From Paracoccaceae bacterium (GTDB taxonomy: Bacteria > Pseudomonadota > Alphaproteobacteria > Rhodobacterales > Rhodobacteraceae), in contig JABSSD010000027.1 of assembly GCA_013214575.1 (NCBI GenBank), forward strand, positions 148,688 through 212,687: 64,000 bases of DNA. The letters run 5' to 3'. The position numbers and the translations under genes were made by a program. Numbering within the stretch: position 1 is the first letter of the stretch; each line of letters opens with the position of its first letter. Below, piece after piece: positions 46,512-55,177 of the stretch. The notes beneath the pieces are model-generated. The model saw only the letters and a list, made by a program, of their open reading frames with translations. It was not told the origin of the DNA and searched no databases.

Positions 46512-47830
46512 GCGAGACTGTAAAACATTCCCTTATGTTCGCCTTTGTTGGCCTGCTGATCATCCTGGATGGCACCACCAGCTATGGCATCTTCTCGGGC
46601 ACCTGGAATTCGGCTCTGGGGATCCTCAACATGGGGCTGGTCTCGGCGATCATGGCACTGGGTGTGAACTTGCAATGGGGCTTTGCCGGGCTGTTCAATA
46701 TCGGCATCATGGGCTTTACCGCACTGGGCGGCCTGGCGGTGGTACTGGTTACCTCGGCCCCGACACCAGGCGCCTGGAGCGAAGGTGGCATTGGTATCAT
46801 CATGGCACTGGTGCTGGGCGCAATGACCGTGGTTGCTGCGGTCATGATCACCAAGAAGATGCCACCGGGCAAGAAACGGATGTTGATCCTCGGCGCGGTA
46901 TTGATCGGCGGGTTCTTTGCTTACCGCGCGATCTTTGATCCGGCAGTCTCTGGCGTCGAGGCGATCAACCCGGCCCTGTTGGGGAGCCTCGGCGGGCTTG
47001 GCTTGCCGGTCCTGCTGGCATGGCCTGCGGGCGGATTGCTGGCTGCGGGTGCCGCCTGGCTGATCGGCAAGACGGCCCTGGGACTGCGCTCGGATTACCT
47101 GGCAATTGCCACTTTGGGGATTGCCGAAATCATCATTGCGGTGATGAAGAACGAGGACTGGCTGGCGCGCGGTGTCAAAAACGTGGTTGGCCTACCCCGT
47201 CCCATGCGCAAAGAAATCGTGCTGCAGGAGGATCCAGGTTTCCTGGAAACCGTTGCCTCTCTTGGTCTGGACCCGGTCACCGCCTCAACCCTCTATGTGA
47301 AAATCAGCTACTCTCTGCTGTTCACAGCGGTTCTGCTGGCGCTGCTGTGGATGGCCCAAATGGGGTTGAAAAGCCCCTGGGGGCGGATGATGCGGGCGAT
47401 CCGTGACAATGAAGTCGCCGCCGAGGCCATGGGCAAGGATGTCACCCGCCGGCATTTGCAGATCTTCGTGCTGGGCTCGGCCATCTGCGGCATTGCTGGT
47501 GCGATGATGACAACATTGGATGGTCAGCTGACACCGGGCACCTATAACCCGCTGCGGTTCACATTCCTGATCTGGGTGATGGTTGTCGTTGGCGGCTCCG
47601 GCAATAATTTTGGCTCGGTACTGGGCGGCATTTTCATCTGGTTCTTCTGGATCAAGGTTGAGCCGATGGGCGCCGGGTTGATCAATATTATCACCTCAGG
47701 CATGGCCGAAGACAGTGCGCTAAAGGCACATCTTCTGGAAAGCACAGCGCATATGCGGCTGTTTACCATGGGGCTCATTCTGTTGCTGGTTCTCAGGTTC
47801 AGCCCACGCGGTTTAATCCCCGAAAAATGA
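46508..47830 (+). CDS. livM: ABC importer permease, LivM type
   Basis: 440 residues with about ten membrane helices; LQWGFAGLFNIGIMGFTALGG early, LGLRSDYLAIATLGIAEII in the centre and the coupling loop GRMMRAIRDNEVAAEAMGKDV (given in part as GRMMRAIRDNEVAAE). Last gene of the importer, followed by a terminator. Confidence 0.94.
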   Translation: MSETVKHSLMFAFVGLLIILDGTTSYGIFSGTWNSALGILNMGLVSAIMALGVNLQWGFAGLFNIGIMGFTALGGLAVVLVTSAPTPGAWSEGGIGIIMALVLGAMTVVAAVMITKKMPPGKKRMLILGAVLIGGFFAYRAIFDPAVSGVEAINPALLGSLGGLGLPVLLAWPAGGLLAAGAAWLIGKTALGLRSDYLAIATLGIAEIIIAVMKNEDWLARGVKNVVGLPRPMRKEIVLQEDPGFLETVASLGLDPVTASTLYVKISYSLLFTAVLLALLWMAQMGLKSPWGRMMRAIRDNEVAAEAMGKDVTRRHLQIFVLGSAICGIAGAMMTTLDGQLTPGTYNPLRFTFLIWVMVVVGGSGNNFGSVLGGIFIWFFWIKVEPMGAGLINIITSGMAEDSALKAHLLESTAHMRLFTMGLILLLVLRFSPRGLIPEK

Positions 47831-47833
47831 ATA

Positions 47834-47868
47834 GAGGCCGCCCTGGATCGCCGGGGCGGCCTCTTTTG
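47834..47868 (+). terminator. Terminator of the liv importer
   Basis: gaggccgccc / gggcggcctc stem with a 10-base loop, then ttttg. Confidence 0.8.
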
Positions 47869-47877
47869 TGCGGCGCG

Positions 47878-47911
47878 CTTCTTCTTGTTTGAAATACCTC
47901 CGCCGGAGGCA
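47878..47911. repeat. Dispersed 34-base repeat, copy 2
   Basis: 33 of 34 bases equal to 11954-11987, same orientation on the plus strand; the one change is A to G. Confidence 0.8.
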
Positions 47912-48153
47912 CCGGCTTGGGGCCAACCAAGCCCGGCCGGCAATGCCGACTCCTTTTTTCATCAGCCGCCTCACCCTCGACCCATAAAGCGCCGCCAACA
48001 AATCCGGTCAGTTCGAGCCGCAATCAAGGCCCAAATTCGGTCTAAATCCAATGATCGGCTCACTGCATACAAAGTTAATCTTTCTATGCCACAGTAAAAT
48101 TGTCCGATATTGCCAACCTGGCAATCATGCGGACATTCCTCCCTGTCAGACTG

Positions 48154-48182
48154 GGCCGTGCCAAGTGGCACGGCCATTTTTT
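48154..48182 (+). terminator. Orphan terminator
   Basis: 9-base perfect stem (ggccgtgcc / ggcacggcc), 4-base loop, then attttttg. No gene ends before it on this strand after the liv terminator. Confidence 0.7.
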
Positions 48183-48336
48183 GTATTCTGCAGACTAAAA
48201 ACTAAGAAAATGCAATTTAGTTCCGCATTTTCCAGTTTTGAGAGGTTTTTTTCCTCGCAGCTGTTGACCGAACGCCGCCCCTTTCGTAACCTCGCAAATA
48301 ATAATAAGTCGGCCAGTCCGACGGGGAGAACAAACG

Positions 48337-48366
48337 AAAAAGGGAGCCTGCTTGGTTCCCTTTTTT
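48337..48366. terminator. Second orphan, bidirectional terminator
   Basis: aaaagggagcc pairs with ggttccctttt (one G-T pair) around tgctt, with extra T on the right. Confidence 0.65.
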
Positions 48367-48497
48367 GACTTCATTTCCAGTGTGTTCCTTCTGATAGCAG
48401 GAATTGGCCAGTTCTCTCAGATGCCCCAGATATTTACCTGACACTGCTATCGCACCATGTTAACCCTGTGTGGACGTCCAGAAAAAAAGAGTATTTC

Positions 48498-49139
48498 ATG
48501 CTTAAATCCCTGACCCAGCTTTCGTTTGCCGCGATGTTTGCGCTTGCTGCCCCATTGGTGGCCCAAGAAAGCAGCACGGTTCCTGAAACCGAAAATACTG
48601 GAACCACACAGCTGGGAACCACCGCCGAAACAGCCACTGATAATGGGCTCGATCTAGGTCAGCCTGTAGATGCGGGCCCCAGGGTTGGCGAGCGCTATTC
48701 AAAAGAAAAACACGGCGACTGGGATCTTGTCTGCGTCAAGACCGATACCGCAACAGATCCCTGCTCGATCATTCAAGTGCTGACCGACGCGACCGGTAAC
48801 CCCATGGCCGAGTTTACCATGTTCCGGATAGATCAACCCGGCGGCCAGGCCGTTGCAGCCGCAACGGTAATTGTTCCGCTAGAGACCTTACTGACCGCCG
48901 CGTTGACAATTTCAGTCGATGGTGCCCCGGGGAAACGATATAACTACAAATATTGTAATTCTCAGGTCTGTATTGCCGAGATCGGCCTGACCCAGTCTGA
49001 CATTGACGCCTTCAAGATGGGGACCGCGGCAACCCTGTCCCTGCGTCCGGCCCCGGCGCCCGATCAGATCATCGATATGAAGATGTCGCTGAAAGGCTTT
49101 ACTGCCGGCTATAATGTTGTCGATATTGTCGAGCCATAA
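48498..49139 (+). CDS. Invasion-associated locus B (IalB)-family protein
   Basis: 213 residues: signal peptide (1-22, ending LVAQ), a Thr/Glu-rich linker to about 60, then the IalB domain with GDWDLVCVKT, PCSIIQVLTD and the paired Cys in YCNSQVCIAEIGLT. IalB proteins are small periplasmic or membrane proteins; their exact role is unclear outside Bartonella. The start at 48498 opens with the signal peptide. Stands alone, with its own terminator. Confidence 0.85.
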   Translation: MLKSLTQLSFAAMFALAAPLVAQESSTVPETENTGTTQLGTTAETATDNGLDLGQPVDAGPRVGERYSKEKHGDWDLVCVKTDTATDPCSIIQVLTDATGNPMAEFTMFRIDQPGGQAVAAATVIVPLETLLTAALTISVDGAPGKRYNYKYCNSQVCIAEIGLTQSDIDAFKMGTAATLSLRPAPAPDQIIDMKMSLKGFTAGYNVVDIVEP

Positions 49140-49165
49140 TCGCGCCATTCAGGCCCTGAAAACCC

Positions 49166-49199
49166 AACCGCGGCTCTCTCCGAGCGGCGGTTTTTTCTT
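49166..49199 (+). terminator. Terminator after the IalB gene
   Basis: aaccgc / gcggtt outer stem with inner gctc/gagc pairs, followed by a long T tract. Confidence 0.7.
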
Positions 49200-49211
49200 T
49201 TGGGGGCAAGG

Positions 49212-50420
49212 CTAAACGCCTCGCAGGGCCAAGACCGCATTTAGCCCGCCAAAGGCAAAGGCATTGCTCAGAACAACATCCACCTTTGCGTCCCGGGCTT
49301 CATTTGGCACCACGTCCAGAGCGCATTCCGGATCTGGCTCCTGATAGCCGATGGTCGGTGCAATAACACCATCGCGTATCGCCATAATACAGGCCAGTAA
49401 TTCAACGGCACCGGTGCCACCGATCAGATGTCCGTGCATCGATTTGGTCGAGGATATCATCAGGCGGTCCGCATGTGGGCCAAAAACATCGGCGACGGCC
49501 GCACATTCAGTTTTATCATTTGCGGCGGTGCCGGTGCCGTGGGCATTGATATAGCCGACCTCATCCGGATTGACCCGCGCATCGGTCAGCGCCCCGGAAA
49601 TGGCCCGCGCGGCCCCCTGTTTGCTGGGCATCACAATATCGGCGGCATCCGATGACATGGCAAAACCGATCACTTCACATAAGATTTCGGCGTCGCGGGC
49701 ATGGGCGTGATCGTACTCCTCAAACACAAAAATTCCGGCACCTTCGCCCTGAACCATGCCGTTTCTATTGGCACTGAACGGTCGGCAGGCATCTTTCGAC
49801 ATCACCCGCAAACCCTCCCAGGCCTTCACCCCGCCAAAGCACAGCATCGATTCAGAGCCGCCGGTCACCATCACAGGCGCCATACCGGATCGCACCATTT
49901 GAAACGCCTGGGCCATGGCATGGTTGGAGGAGGCACATGCAGTAGAGACGGTGAAACTGGGCCCCTTCAAATTATGCTGCATCGATACATGGCTGGCAGC
50001 CGCATTGTTCATCAGTTTGGGCACCACAAACGGATGCACCCGGTTTTTGCCGTCTTCATAGACCGAGCGGTAATTGTCGTCCCAGGTTGAGACACCACCA
50101 CCGGCAGTGCCGAGAACAACGCCGGATTTTGCGGCCAACTCTCCGACAAACTCAAGCCCGGACTGCTCGATGGCCTCTTTGGCCGCGGTCAGTGTGAACT
50201 GGGTGAACCGGTCATACAGACTTATCTGCTGTCGGTTAAAGCGCCCCTCAGCCTCAAACCCACGCACCTGACCGCCAATTTTGATCGTCAGTCGATCAAC
50301 ATCGCGAAACTCCAGCTTGCCAATGCCGCAGGTCCCATTGCGCATGGCTGCAAGCGTCTCTGGAACCGAATGGCCCAAAGCGTTGATCGTTCCGGCCCCG
50401 GTGATGACAACCCGTTTCAT
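49212..50420 (-). CDS. Beta-ketoacyl-ACP synthase (FabF/NodE-like)
   Basis: 402 residues, thiolase-fold KAS II. Catalytic Cys162 in VSTACASSNHAMAQ, His in NAHGTGTAANDKTE and His in KSMHGHLIGGTGAVE are all present. It extends an acyl chain on ACP. It lies 31 bases after a dedicated ACP gene and after an lpxD gene, so it probably makes a special acyl chain rather than serving bulk fatty-acid synthesis. Compare NodE and the FabF proteins of the rhizobial AcpXL cluster. Confidence 0.9.
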   Translation of the reverse strand: MKRVVITGAGTINALGHSVPETLAAMRNGTCGIGKLEFRDVDRLTIKIGGQVRGFEAEGRFNRQQISLYDRFTQFTLTAAKEAIEQSGLEFVGELAAKSGVVLGTAGGGVSTWDDNYRSVYEDGKNRVHPFVVPKLMNNAAASHVSMQHNLKGPSFTVSTACASSNHAMAQAFQMVRSGMAPVMVTGGSESMLCFGGVKAWEGLRVMSKDACRPFSANRNGMVQGEGAGIFVFEEYDHAHARDAEILCEVIGFAMSSDAADIVMPSKQGAARAISGALTDARVNPDEVGYINAHGTGTAANDKTECAAVADVFGPHADRLMISSTKSMHGHLIGGTGAVELLACIMAIRDGVIAPTIGYQEPDPECALDVVPNEARDAKVDVVLSNAFAFGGLNAVLALRGV

Positions 50421-50451
50421 ACTATCATCCTCTGCCTGCAGGCCGTTGTTC

Positions 50452-50703
50452 TTATTTAGAAATCAGCGCTTCAAGGCTCAAAATTATCGAGCCGACGTTC
50501 GAGATGTCAAAGTCACTTTTCTCGGGCTGGTTGGCGTTGAAGGGAATGGTGATGTCGAATTCTTCCTCGATGGCAAAGATGCATTCAACAACCCCCATAC
50601 TATCAATGCCAAGATCGTCGAGTGTATTTTCGAGAGAGACATCGGATGGTTTCAAAATCGCCTGCTCGGCAATGATGGCAAACACCTTGCTTTGAATGCT
50701 CAT
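50452..50703 (-). CDS. Specialised acyl carrier protein (AcpXL/NodF-like)
   Basis: 83 residues. Phosphopantetheine Ser35 is in DDLGIDSMGVVE, followed by CIFAIEEEFDITIP, a pattern that resembles AcpXL (LGIDSLDFLDIVFAIDKEF in part) more than housekeeping AcpP. It lies between lpxD and the KAS gene, all on the minus strand. It would carry a chain made by the neighbouring KAS, perhaps for lipid A. Confidence 0.88.
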   Translation of the reverse strand: MSIQSKVFAIIAEQAILKPSDVSLENTLDDLGIDSMGVVECIFAIEEEFDITIPFNANQPEKSDFDISNVGSIILSLEALISK

Positions 50704-50751
50704 ATTAGACCTCTGACCAAACGCATAACTGTGGACCTACCGGCTTCGACG

Positions 50752-51825
50752 CTATTTGAAAACAGCCTTTTTCAGGGCCTCAATGTCGCGCATTAAACGC
50801 GGTAAACGGCGCTGTGCTTTGTATATTTCCGTGTGCGTGTCCATTTTGACCGCAGGATATCCCATGACCACCCGACCGGCAGGCACATTGGAAATAATTT
50901 TGGTGCCGCCGCCCGCCACCACTCCATTGCCAATAAAGATATTGTCATTCACCCCACATTGGCCCGCCAGCACAACATTGTCGCCAATATCGACCGACCC
51001 CGAGACCCCGGTTTGACCACAGAGCAGACAATCTTTTCCGATCCGCGTGTTATGGCCAATGTGCACCTGATTATCGAGCTTGCTGCCATCGCCGATCACC
51101 GTGTTGCGAATGGTTCCGTTGTCGATGGTGCAATTGGCGCCGATTTCAACGTCATGGCCAATGGTGACCGCCCCCAGAGAGTGAATTCTCATCCAGGTTT
51201 GTGCCGTCGCTTCGCCTTGATCCGTCAGGGATTTGCGAACGTTTTCCACCCCCGAAACCTCTGGAGTTACAAAGGAAAATCCATCACTGCCCACACGTGC
51301 CCCGGGCTGTGCAATGAACCGGTCGCCAACCGTCGCCCGGGCCCCGATTGAAACCATCTCGCGCAGAAACGCATTTGATCCAATCACCGCATCGGTGCCG
51401 ATAAAACAATGCGGGCCAATCACCGACCCGGCGCCAATACGAGATCCGGCGCTGATGATGGACAGCGGGCCGACACAGACCCCATCGCCCAGTTGGGCAG
51501 TGGGATCAATGATGGCTGAGGGGTGAATCCCGCTGCCAAACCCCTGCCCCGGATCCAACTTGGCAGTGACACCCGCCATTGCCATGCGAGGGCGGGGCGT
51601 AAAGATTGCCGCCCGCAGCCCCATGGCTTGCCAATCCGCATCTGGCCATAACAGCGCCGCCTCAGCGCGGCCCTGGCCCAGGGTTTCGGCGTATTTAGGC
51701 GACATCGCCATCGCCAGGTGCTGTGGCCCTGCGTCACCGGGTTCGGCAGCACTGGTGATCTGTAGGTCCAAATCCCCCTGGGCCTCAGCGCCCAGAGCCT
51801 CGGCTATCTGACGAATGGTAAACAT
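50752..51825 (-). CDS. lpxD: UDP-3-O-acylglucosamine N-acyltransferase
   Basis: 357 residues: N-terminal uridine-binding domain (1-100) starting FTIRQIAEALGAEAQGD, then a left-handed beta-helix of hexapeptides with the catalytic His in NQVHIGHNT and the GSDGF loop, then a helical C-terminus. It adds the N-linked acyl chain to lipid A precursors using acyl-ACP. The start at 51825 has gaaggg in front. Not in the usual bamA-lpxD-fabZ-lpxA cluster here, so it may be a second copy tied to the special ACP; the rest of the genome is needed to tell. Confidence 0.9.
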   Translation of the reverse strand: MFTIRQIAEALGAEAQGDLDLQITSAAEPGDAGPQHLAMAMSPKYAETLGQGRAEAALLWPDADWQAMGLRAAIFTPRPRMAMAGVTAKLDPGQGFGSGIHPSAIIDPTAQLGDGVCVGPLSIISAGSRIGAGSVIGPHCFIGTDAVIGSNAFLREMVSIGARATVGDRFIAQPGARVGSDGFSFVTPEVSGVENVRKSLTDQGEATAQTWMRIHSLGAVTIGHDVEIGANCTIDNGTIRNTVIGDGSKLDNQVHIGHNTRIGKDCLLCGQTGVSGSVDIGDNVVLAGQCGVNDNIFIGNGVVAGGGTKIISNVPAGRVVMGYPAVKMDTHTEIYKAQRRLPRLMRDIEALKKAVFK

Positions 51826-51863
51826 TTCAGGCCCTTCCCGATGGTTTGGCTTAGGCCAGAGGA

Positions 51864-53489
51864 TTACCCCTGAACGCCGCTCAACACCACCCCTGCCCGC
51901 TGCAGCGCCGCCCAAATCTTGGCGTCGCGCCCATAAACATCGCGTCGAAATTCAGCACGGCCCTTGGTGGATATAATCGCCGTTCGATAGATGATATGCA
52001 CTGGCACGTTCTGCTCAAGCTCAACCTTGGTTTCCTTGCCGGTGTTCAGGACACGGTGGAAAAAGGCCTTGGGGTCTTCGGACTGGCGCGACAACAAGGC
52101 ATAGGCAAATTCAAACGGTTGCGCCAAACGGATGCAGCCATGTGAATAGGCCCGCACCTCCCGCGAAAACAGGTTCTTGGCCGGGGTGTCATGCAGGTAT
52201 ATATTGTACTTGTTGGGGAACATGAACTTGACCAGGCCCAATGCATTGCGATTGCTCGGAGGCTGGCGCATGGCAAAAGGGAAAGTTCTGGCGGTAAATT
52301 GTGTGAAATCAACGGCACTGCGGTCCACCCGGAGACCCCGCCGATCGGTGATTTCAATGTGGCTAACAGCGTTTGGATTTGCCTTCAATTGCGGCAGATA
52401 TTCTTTGGTCACAATGGACCGCGGCACATACCAGCTGGGGTTAATAACCATATGCTCCATTTCGTCCGAAAATTCTGGGGACCGACGGTCGCCCTGATTT
52501 TTTCCAATCACCGACCGTGTTTCAAACGTGACATTGCCATGGTCGATGATTTTTGCGGTAAAATCAGTTTGATTGACCAATACGTGACGCGCACCGCGGT
52601 CCACCGGCAGCCAGCGCTCCCGTTCCATGGCAACAATGACGGACTTCAATCGCGCAACAACCGGCTTGTTGACCTCGGCAATGGTACCCTTGCCAGCCAC
52701 ACCGTCGGCCTTAAGCCCGTGCTCGGCCTGAAATTGCTGGACCGCCGCCTCAATAGCCCCGTCATAGCGGCCTGTGGCGCTCCGTTGCATATAGCCCATA
52801 GAGACCAGACGGTTGCGTAACGCCACAACATCCGGGCCGCTTTGACCCAGTTCCAGCTTGCGATTTGGCACCGTGGGGCCCCAACCGCCCTGCTGCATCA
52901 GCGACTCCAGCCGGAGCTTCTCTTTCATCAAGGCGCGGTATTGCGACGACTTGGGCGCCAGTGACCGCATAAAGGCAGTGGGTGTCCCGTCCCGCATGCC
53001 GGTCAAGAAAACATTGCCATCCGTATCGGGCTTTCGCCGCACCATGCCATCGTCGATTTGAGAGGGGATCAAAATCCCGGTCTGAATTTCGCTCGCATAA
53101 TCCACCAGTGCCTGGCTCAACGCGACTTCGACCATGCCCAGATCCCGCGTCGTCCTAGCGCTCTGCATCAGCTTGGTTAGCCGCGCAACCTCAACCGCCC
53201 GATCCGGCAGCCCATGGAGCGACATAGTGCCAAGCGCCGCCAACAAGGCCGACCTGCGCGCCCGGTCCAGCTCGCCACCCCCGGTCCAGATCGGTTGATA
53301 ATCATTCTCGCGATAAAACGCAGCCACGCCGTCATCCGTCGATGCCGCCTCGGCAATGGCTTGTTTAAACGCAGTCACCTGCGCCTGCGCCGGTGCCGGG
53401 CTCATCCCCATTCCCAAACCAGCAAGCGCCAGGACAAAGACGCCCGCCCGTAGTTTTGGTGAAAAAATAACATGGGGAAAACACATCAT
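51864..53489 (-). CDS. Murein L,D-transpeptidase (YcbB/LdtD type)
   Basis: 541 residues. A signal segment (about 8-36, ending APAQAQ) leads to a scaffold domain, a peptidoglycan-binding domain (about 213-270: LELGQSGPDVVALRNRLVSMGY, given as location) and a YkuD catalytic domain with the His and Cys in YSHGCIRLAQP. It forms 3-3 peptide cross-links in the cell wall. The stop is 38 bases before lpxD, so it may share the transcript with the lipid cluster. Divergent to the DUF882 gene. Confidence 0.92.
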   Translation of the reverse strand: MMCFPHVIFSPKLRAGVFVLALAGLGMGMSPAPAQAQVTAFKQAIAEAASTDDGVAAFYRENDYQPIWTGGGELDRARRSALLAALGTMSLHGLPDRAVEVARLTKLMQSARTTRDLGMVEVALSQALVDYASEIQTGILIPSQIDDGMVRRKPDTDGNVFLTGMRDGTPTAFMRSLAPKSSQYRALMKEKLRLESLMQQGGWGPTVPNRKLELGQSGPDVVALRNRLVSMGYMQRSATGRYDGAIEAAVQQFQAEHGLKADGVAGKGTIAEVNKPVVARLKSVIVAMERERWLPVDRGARHVLVNQTDFTAKIIDHGNVTFETRSVIGKNQGDRRSPEFSDEMEHMVINPSWYVPRSIVTKEYLPQLKANPNAVSHIEITDRRGLRVDRSAVDFTQFTARTFPFAMRQPPSNRNALGLVKFMFPNKYNIYLHDTPAKNLFSREVRAYSHGCIRLAQPFEFAYALLSRQSEDPKAFFHRVLNTGKETKVELEQNVPVHIIYRTAIISTKGRAEFRRDVYGRDAKIWAALQRAGVVLSGVQG

Positions 53490-53868
53490 ATCATAACTTC
53501 CTTGAACGGTTTACGCATCAATTAAAGGCTCTGCCTACATGAAGTTTTGGTAAATACTAGGGGGAGAAGTCCATTCACATTTACATCAGTTTTGAACGAC
53601 CTCGCTCCCTGATGCAGTGCAGACGCAGTCAGCGGGCCTCGGGCGGCATCTGGCAGCCTCTGGGGTGTGTCATGATCCTGATATAGTGGTTAATATGACA
53701 ATTTGCGCAAAAAATCGCCGAAAATTGGAGATAGATACAAGTTGCTACAATCCTATCTTGGCACACGAATCGACCTGTGGCATACAAATTGCATCTTGGG
53801 ATGGATGAAAACAGCGCTCGTAACATCGGGTGCAGGCAGGATTAGCGTACGGGACGGCGCAGTATACG
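53490..53868. other. 379-base divergent intergenic region
   Basis: Lies between the starts of the L,D-transpeptidase and DUF882 genes and should hold both promoters. A TACAAT at 53745 could be a -10 box for the right-hand gene, but its -35 is poor. No gene or RNA is seen. Confidence 0.4.
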
Positions 53869-54438
53869 ATGGTAGAAACCAAAACTTCGGGGATAACCCG
53901 GCGGAGCTTATTGGGTGCTTTCGCGGCAACCGCACTTGTTGCAGCTCCCACTTTTTCAAAAGCAGCAGGCCTGTTGCGTGGGTCGGGTGATATCCGACGC
54001 ATTCGAATGTATTCGGGCCGAACCGGTGAACGGATCGATATGATCTATTGGATCGATGGCAAGTACATCAAGGATTCAATCAAGGAAATTAACTACTTCA
54101 TGCGCGACTGGCGCAATGATCTGATCAAAGAGATCGATCCGCGCACCATCGACATCATGGCGGCATCCCATAACCTGTTGGAAGTCAATGAACCCTATAT
54201 GATGTTGTCGGGCTATCGCAGTCCGCAAACCAATGCCATGTTACGCCGGCGGTCGCGTGGAGTTGCCAAAAACTCACTGCACATGCGGGGACAGGCTGCC
54301 GATCTGCGATTGGCCTCCCGCTCGGTCAACCAGATGGCAAAAGCCGCGCTGGCCTGTCAGGCCGGCGGTGTCGGAAAATACCGCGGCTCCAATTTTGTGC
54401 ATATGGATTGCGGCCAGGTCCGTAGCTGGACCGGCTAA
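53869..54438 (+). CDS. Tat-exported DUF882 peptidase-like protein
   Basis: 189 residues with twin Arg in ITRRSLLGAF (10-11) and a hydrophobic segment to about 30. The rest is the DUF882/M15A fold (YcbK-like): LSGYRSPQTNAML, the metal residues in SLHMRGQAADLRL (H and D) and a late His in FVHMD. Likely a zinc peptidase or binder acting on peptidoglycan peptides in the periplasm. The start at 53869 opens the Tat signal. Divergent from the L,D-transpeptidase, fitting a shared cell-wall role. Confidence 0.87.
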   Translation: MVETKTSGITRRSLLGAFAATALVAAPTFSKAAGLLRGSGDIRRIRMYSGRTGERIDMIYWIDGKYIKDSIKEINYFMRDWRNDLIKEIDPRTIDIMAASHNLLEVNEPYMMLSGYRSPQTNAMLRRRSRGVAKNSLHMRGQAADLRLASRSVNQMAKAALACQAGGVGKYRGSNFVHMDCGQVRSWTG

Positions 54439-54473
54439 CTCGACAACGCCCATACTAGGCCCATTGAAAAATC

Positions 54474-54502
54474 CCGAACGGCAATCGCCTGCGGGCTTTT
54501 AT
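54474..54502 (+). terminator. Probable terminator after the DUF882 gene
   Basis: cccg / cggg with an inner ggc/gcc stem, followed by ctttta. Weak stem. Confidence 0.45.
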
Positions 54503-54705
54503 GGTGTCATTTCCTGCAATTCCAGCAAAGACTCAACAGTCTGCAGCGCCGTTTTGACATCTGTCTCAAGTGTCGCCAGTGGATCAGTGTCAGTCCTTGA
54601 AGCGGCCGAACCCGGGCCCGGGTGGAAATATTTCCAATGAAGGCCAACGAGACGAAATTTTCCATTGAAGTGCTCGGTTCCGACAGCTATACCGCCGTTG
54701 AAACA

Positions 54706-54765
54706 GGCACCTGTAGCTCAGCTATGTAGAGCGCTGCCCTCTGAAGGCGTTCGACAGGACACGGA
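54706..54765 (+). pseudogene. tRNA-Arg-like remnant
   Basis: The first half follows a tRNA: ggcacct acceptor strand, tagctcagct D-arm start, agagcgc, then an anticodon-arm-like gccctctgaaggc. After this the variable loop and T-stem are collapsed to gttcgacagga and the acceptor cannot close. It is therefore not a working tRNA but a decayed copy, 77 bases before the intact tRNA-Arg. Confidence 0.55.
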
Positions 54766-54842
54766 ACCAGTTGAAAAGAAAGAATAAATATAGCCTTTAA
54801 CTGCTTGCGTGCAGATGCCCGCACAGGTACAAGGTTGCTAAC

Positions 54843-54919
54843 GGTCCCATAGCTCAGCTGGATAGAGTGCTCGCCTCCGAAGCGAGAGGTCGCTGGTTCG
54901 AATCCAGCTGGGACCACCA
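54843..54919 (+). tRNA. tRNA-Arg (anticodon CCG)
   Basis: 77 bases with CCA encoded. Acceptor ggtccca/tgggacc, D-arm gctcagctggatagagt, anticodon arm ctcgc-ctccgaa-gcgag (CCG at the centre), T-arm gctggttcgaatccagc. All stems pair fully. Confidence 0.95.
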
Positions 54920-55177
54920 CTTCTCAACACATCGATCCACCTTCGGATCAGCACCCCCATTGATTTTTTGATGCAAGGCTGACTCACTGTCGCCAAACAG
55001 CCGCGGTGGCTGGCAATAATGTCCCGTGGATATGACGCAGATTGGCTTCGTAGTTGCATGCGGTCTGACCGATGCCCTGAATTCGTCCCCTCGGCCATTG
55101 CGACAGAGCAAACATGCCGGATAATGTCGGCATCCCGTGCTCAGGCCAACTGGCCCAAGCACGAGAGTAATGAGCGT

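Larger units (their letters stand above)
47831..48497. other. 667-base gap rich in hairpins
   Basis: No protein gene seen. It holds the liv terminator, copy 2 of the dispersed repeat, and three further hairpins with T tracts (48154-48182, 48198-48251, 48337-48366). Small transcripts are possible; I find no certain promoter. Confidence 0.5.
54439..54842. other. 404-base gap with terminator and tRNA remnant
   Basis: Between the DUF882 gene and tRNA-Arg. Apart from the terminator and the tRNA-like piece at 54706-54765 no gene is seen. Confidence 0.5.

Noticed and set aside
42580..47830. Naming the importer as leucine/isoleucine/valine specific
   Set aside because: The family also carries urea, amides and other amino acids; ligand residues cannot be judged by eye.
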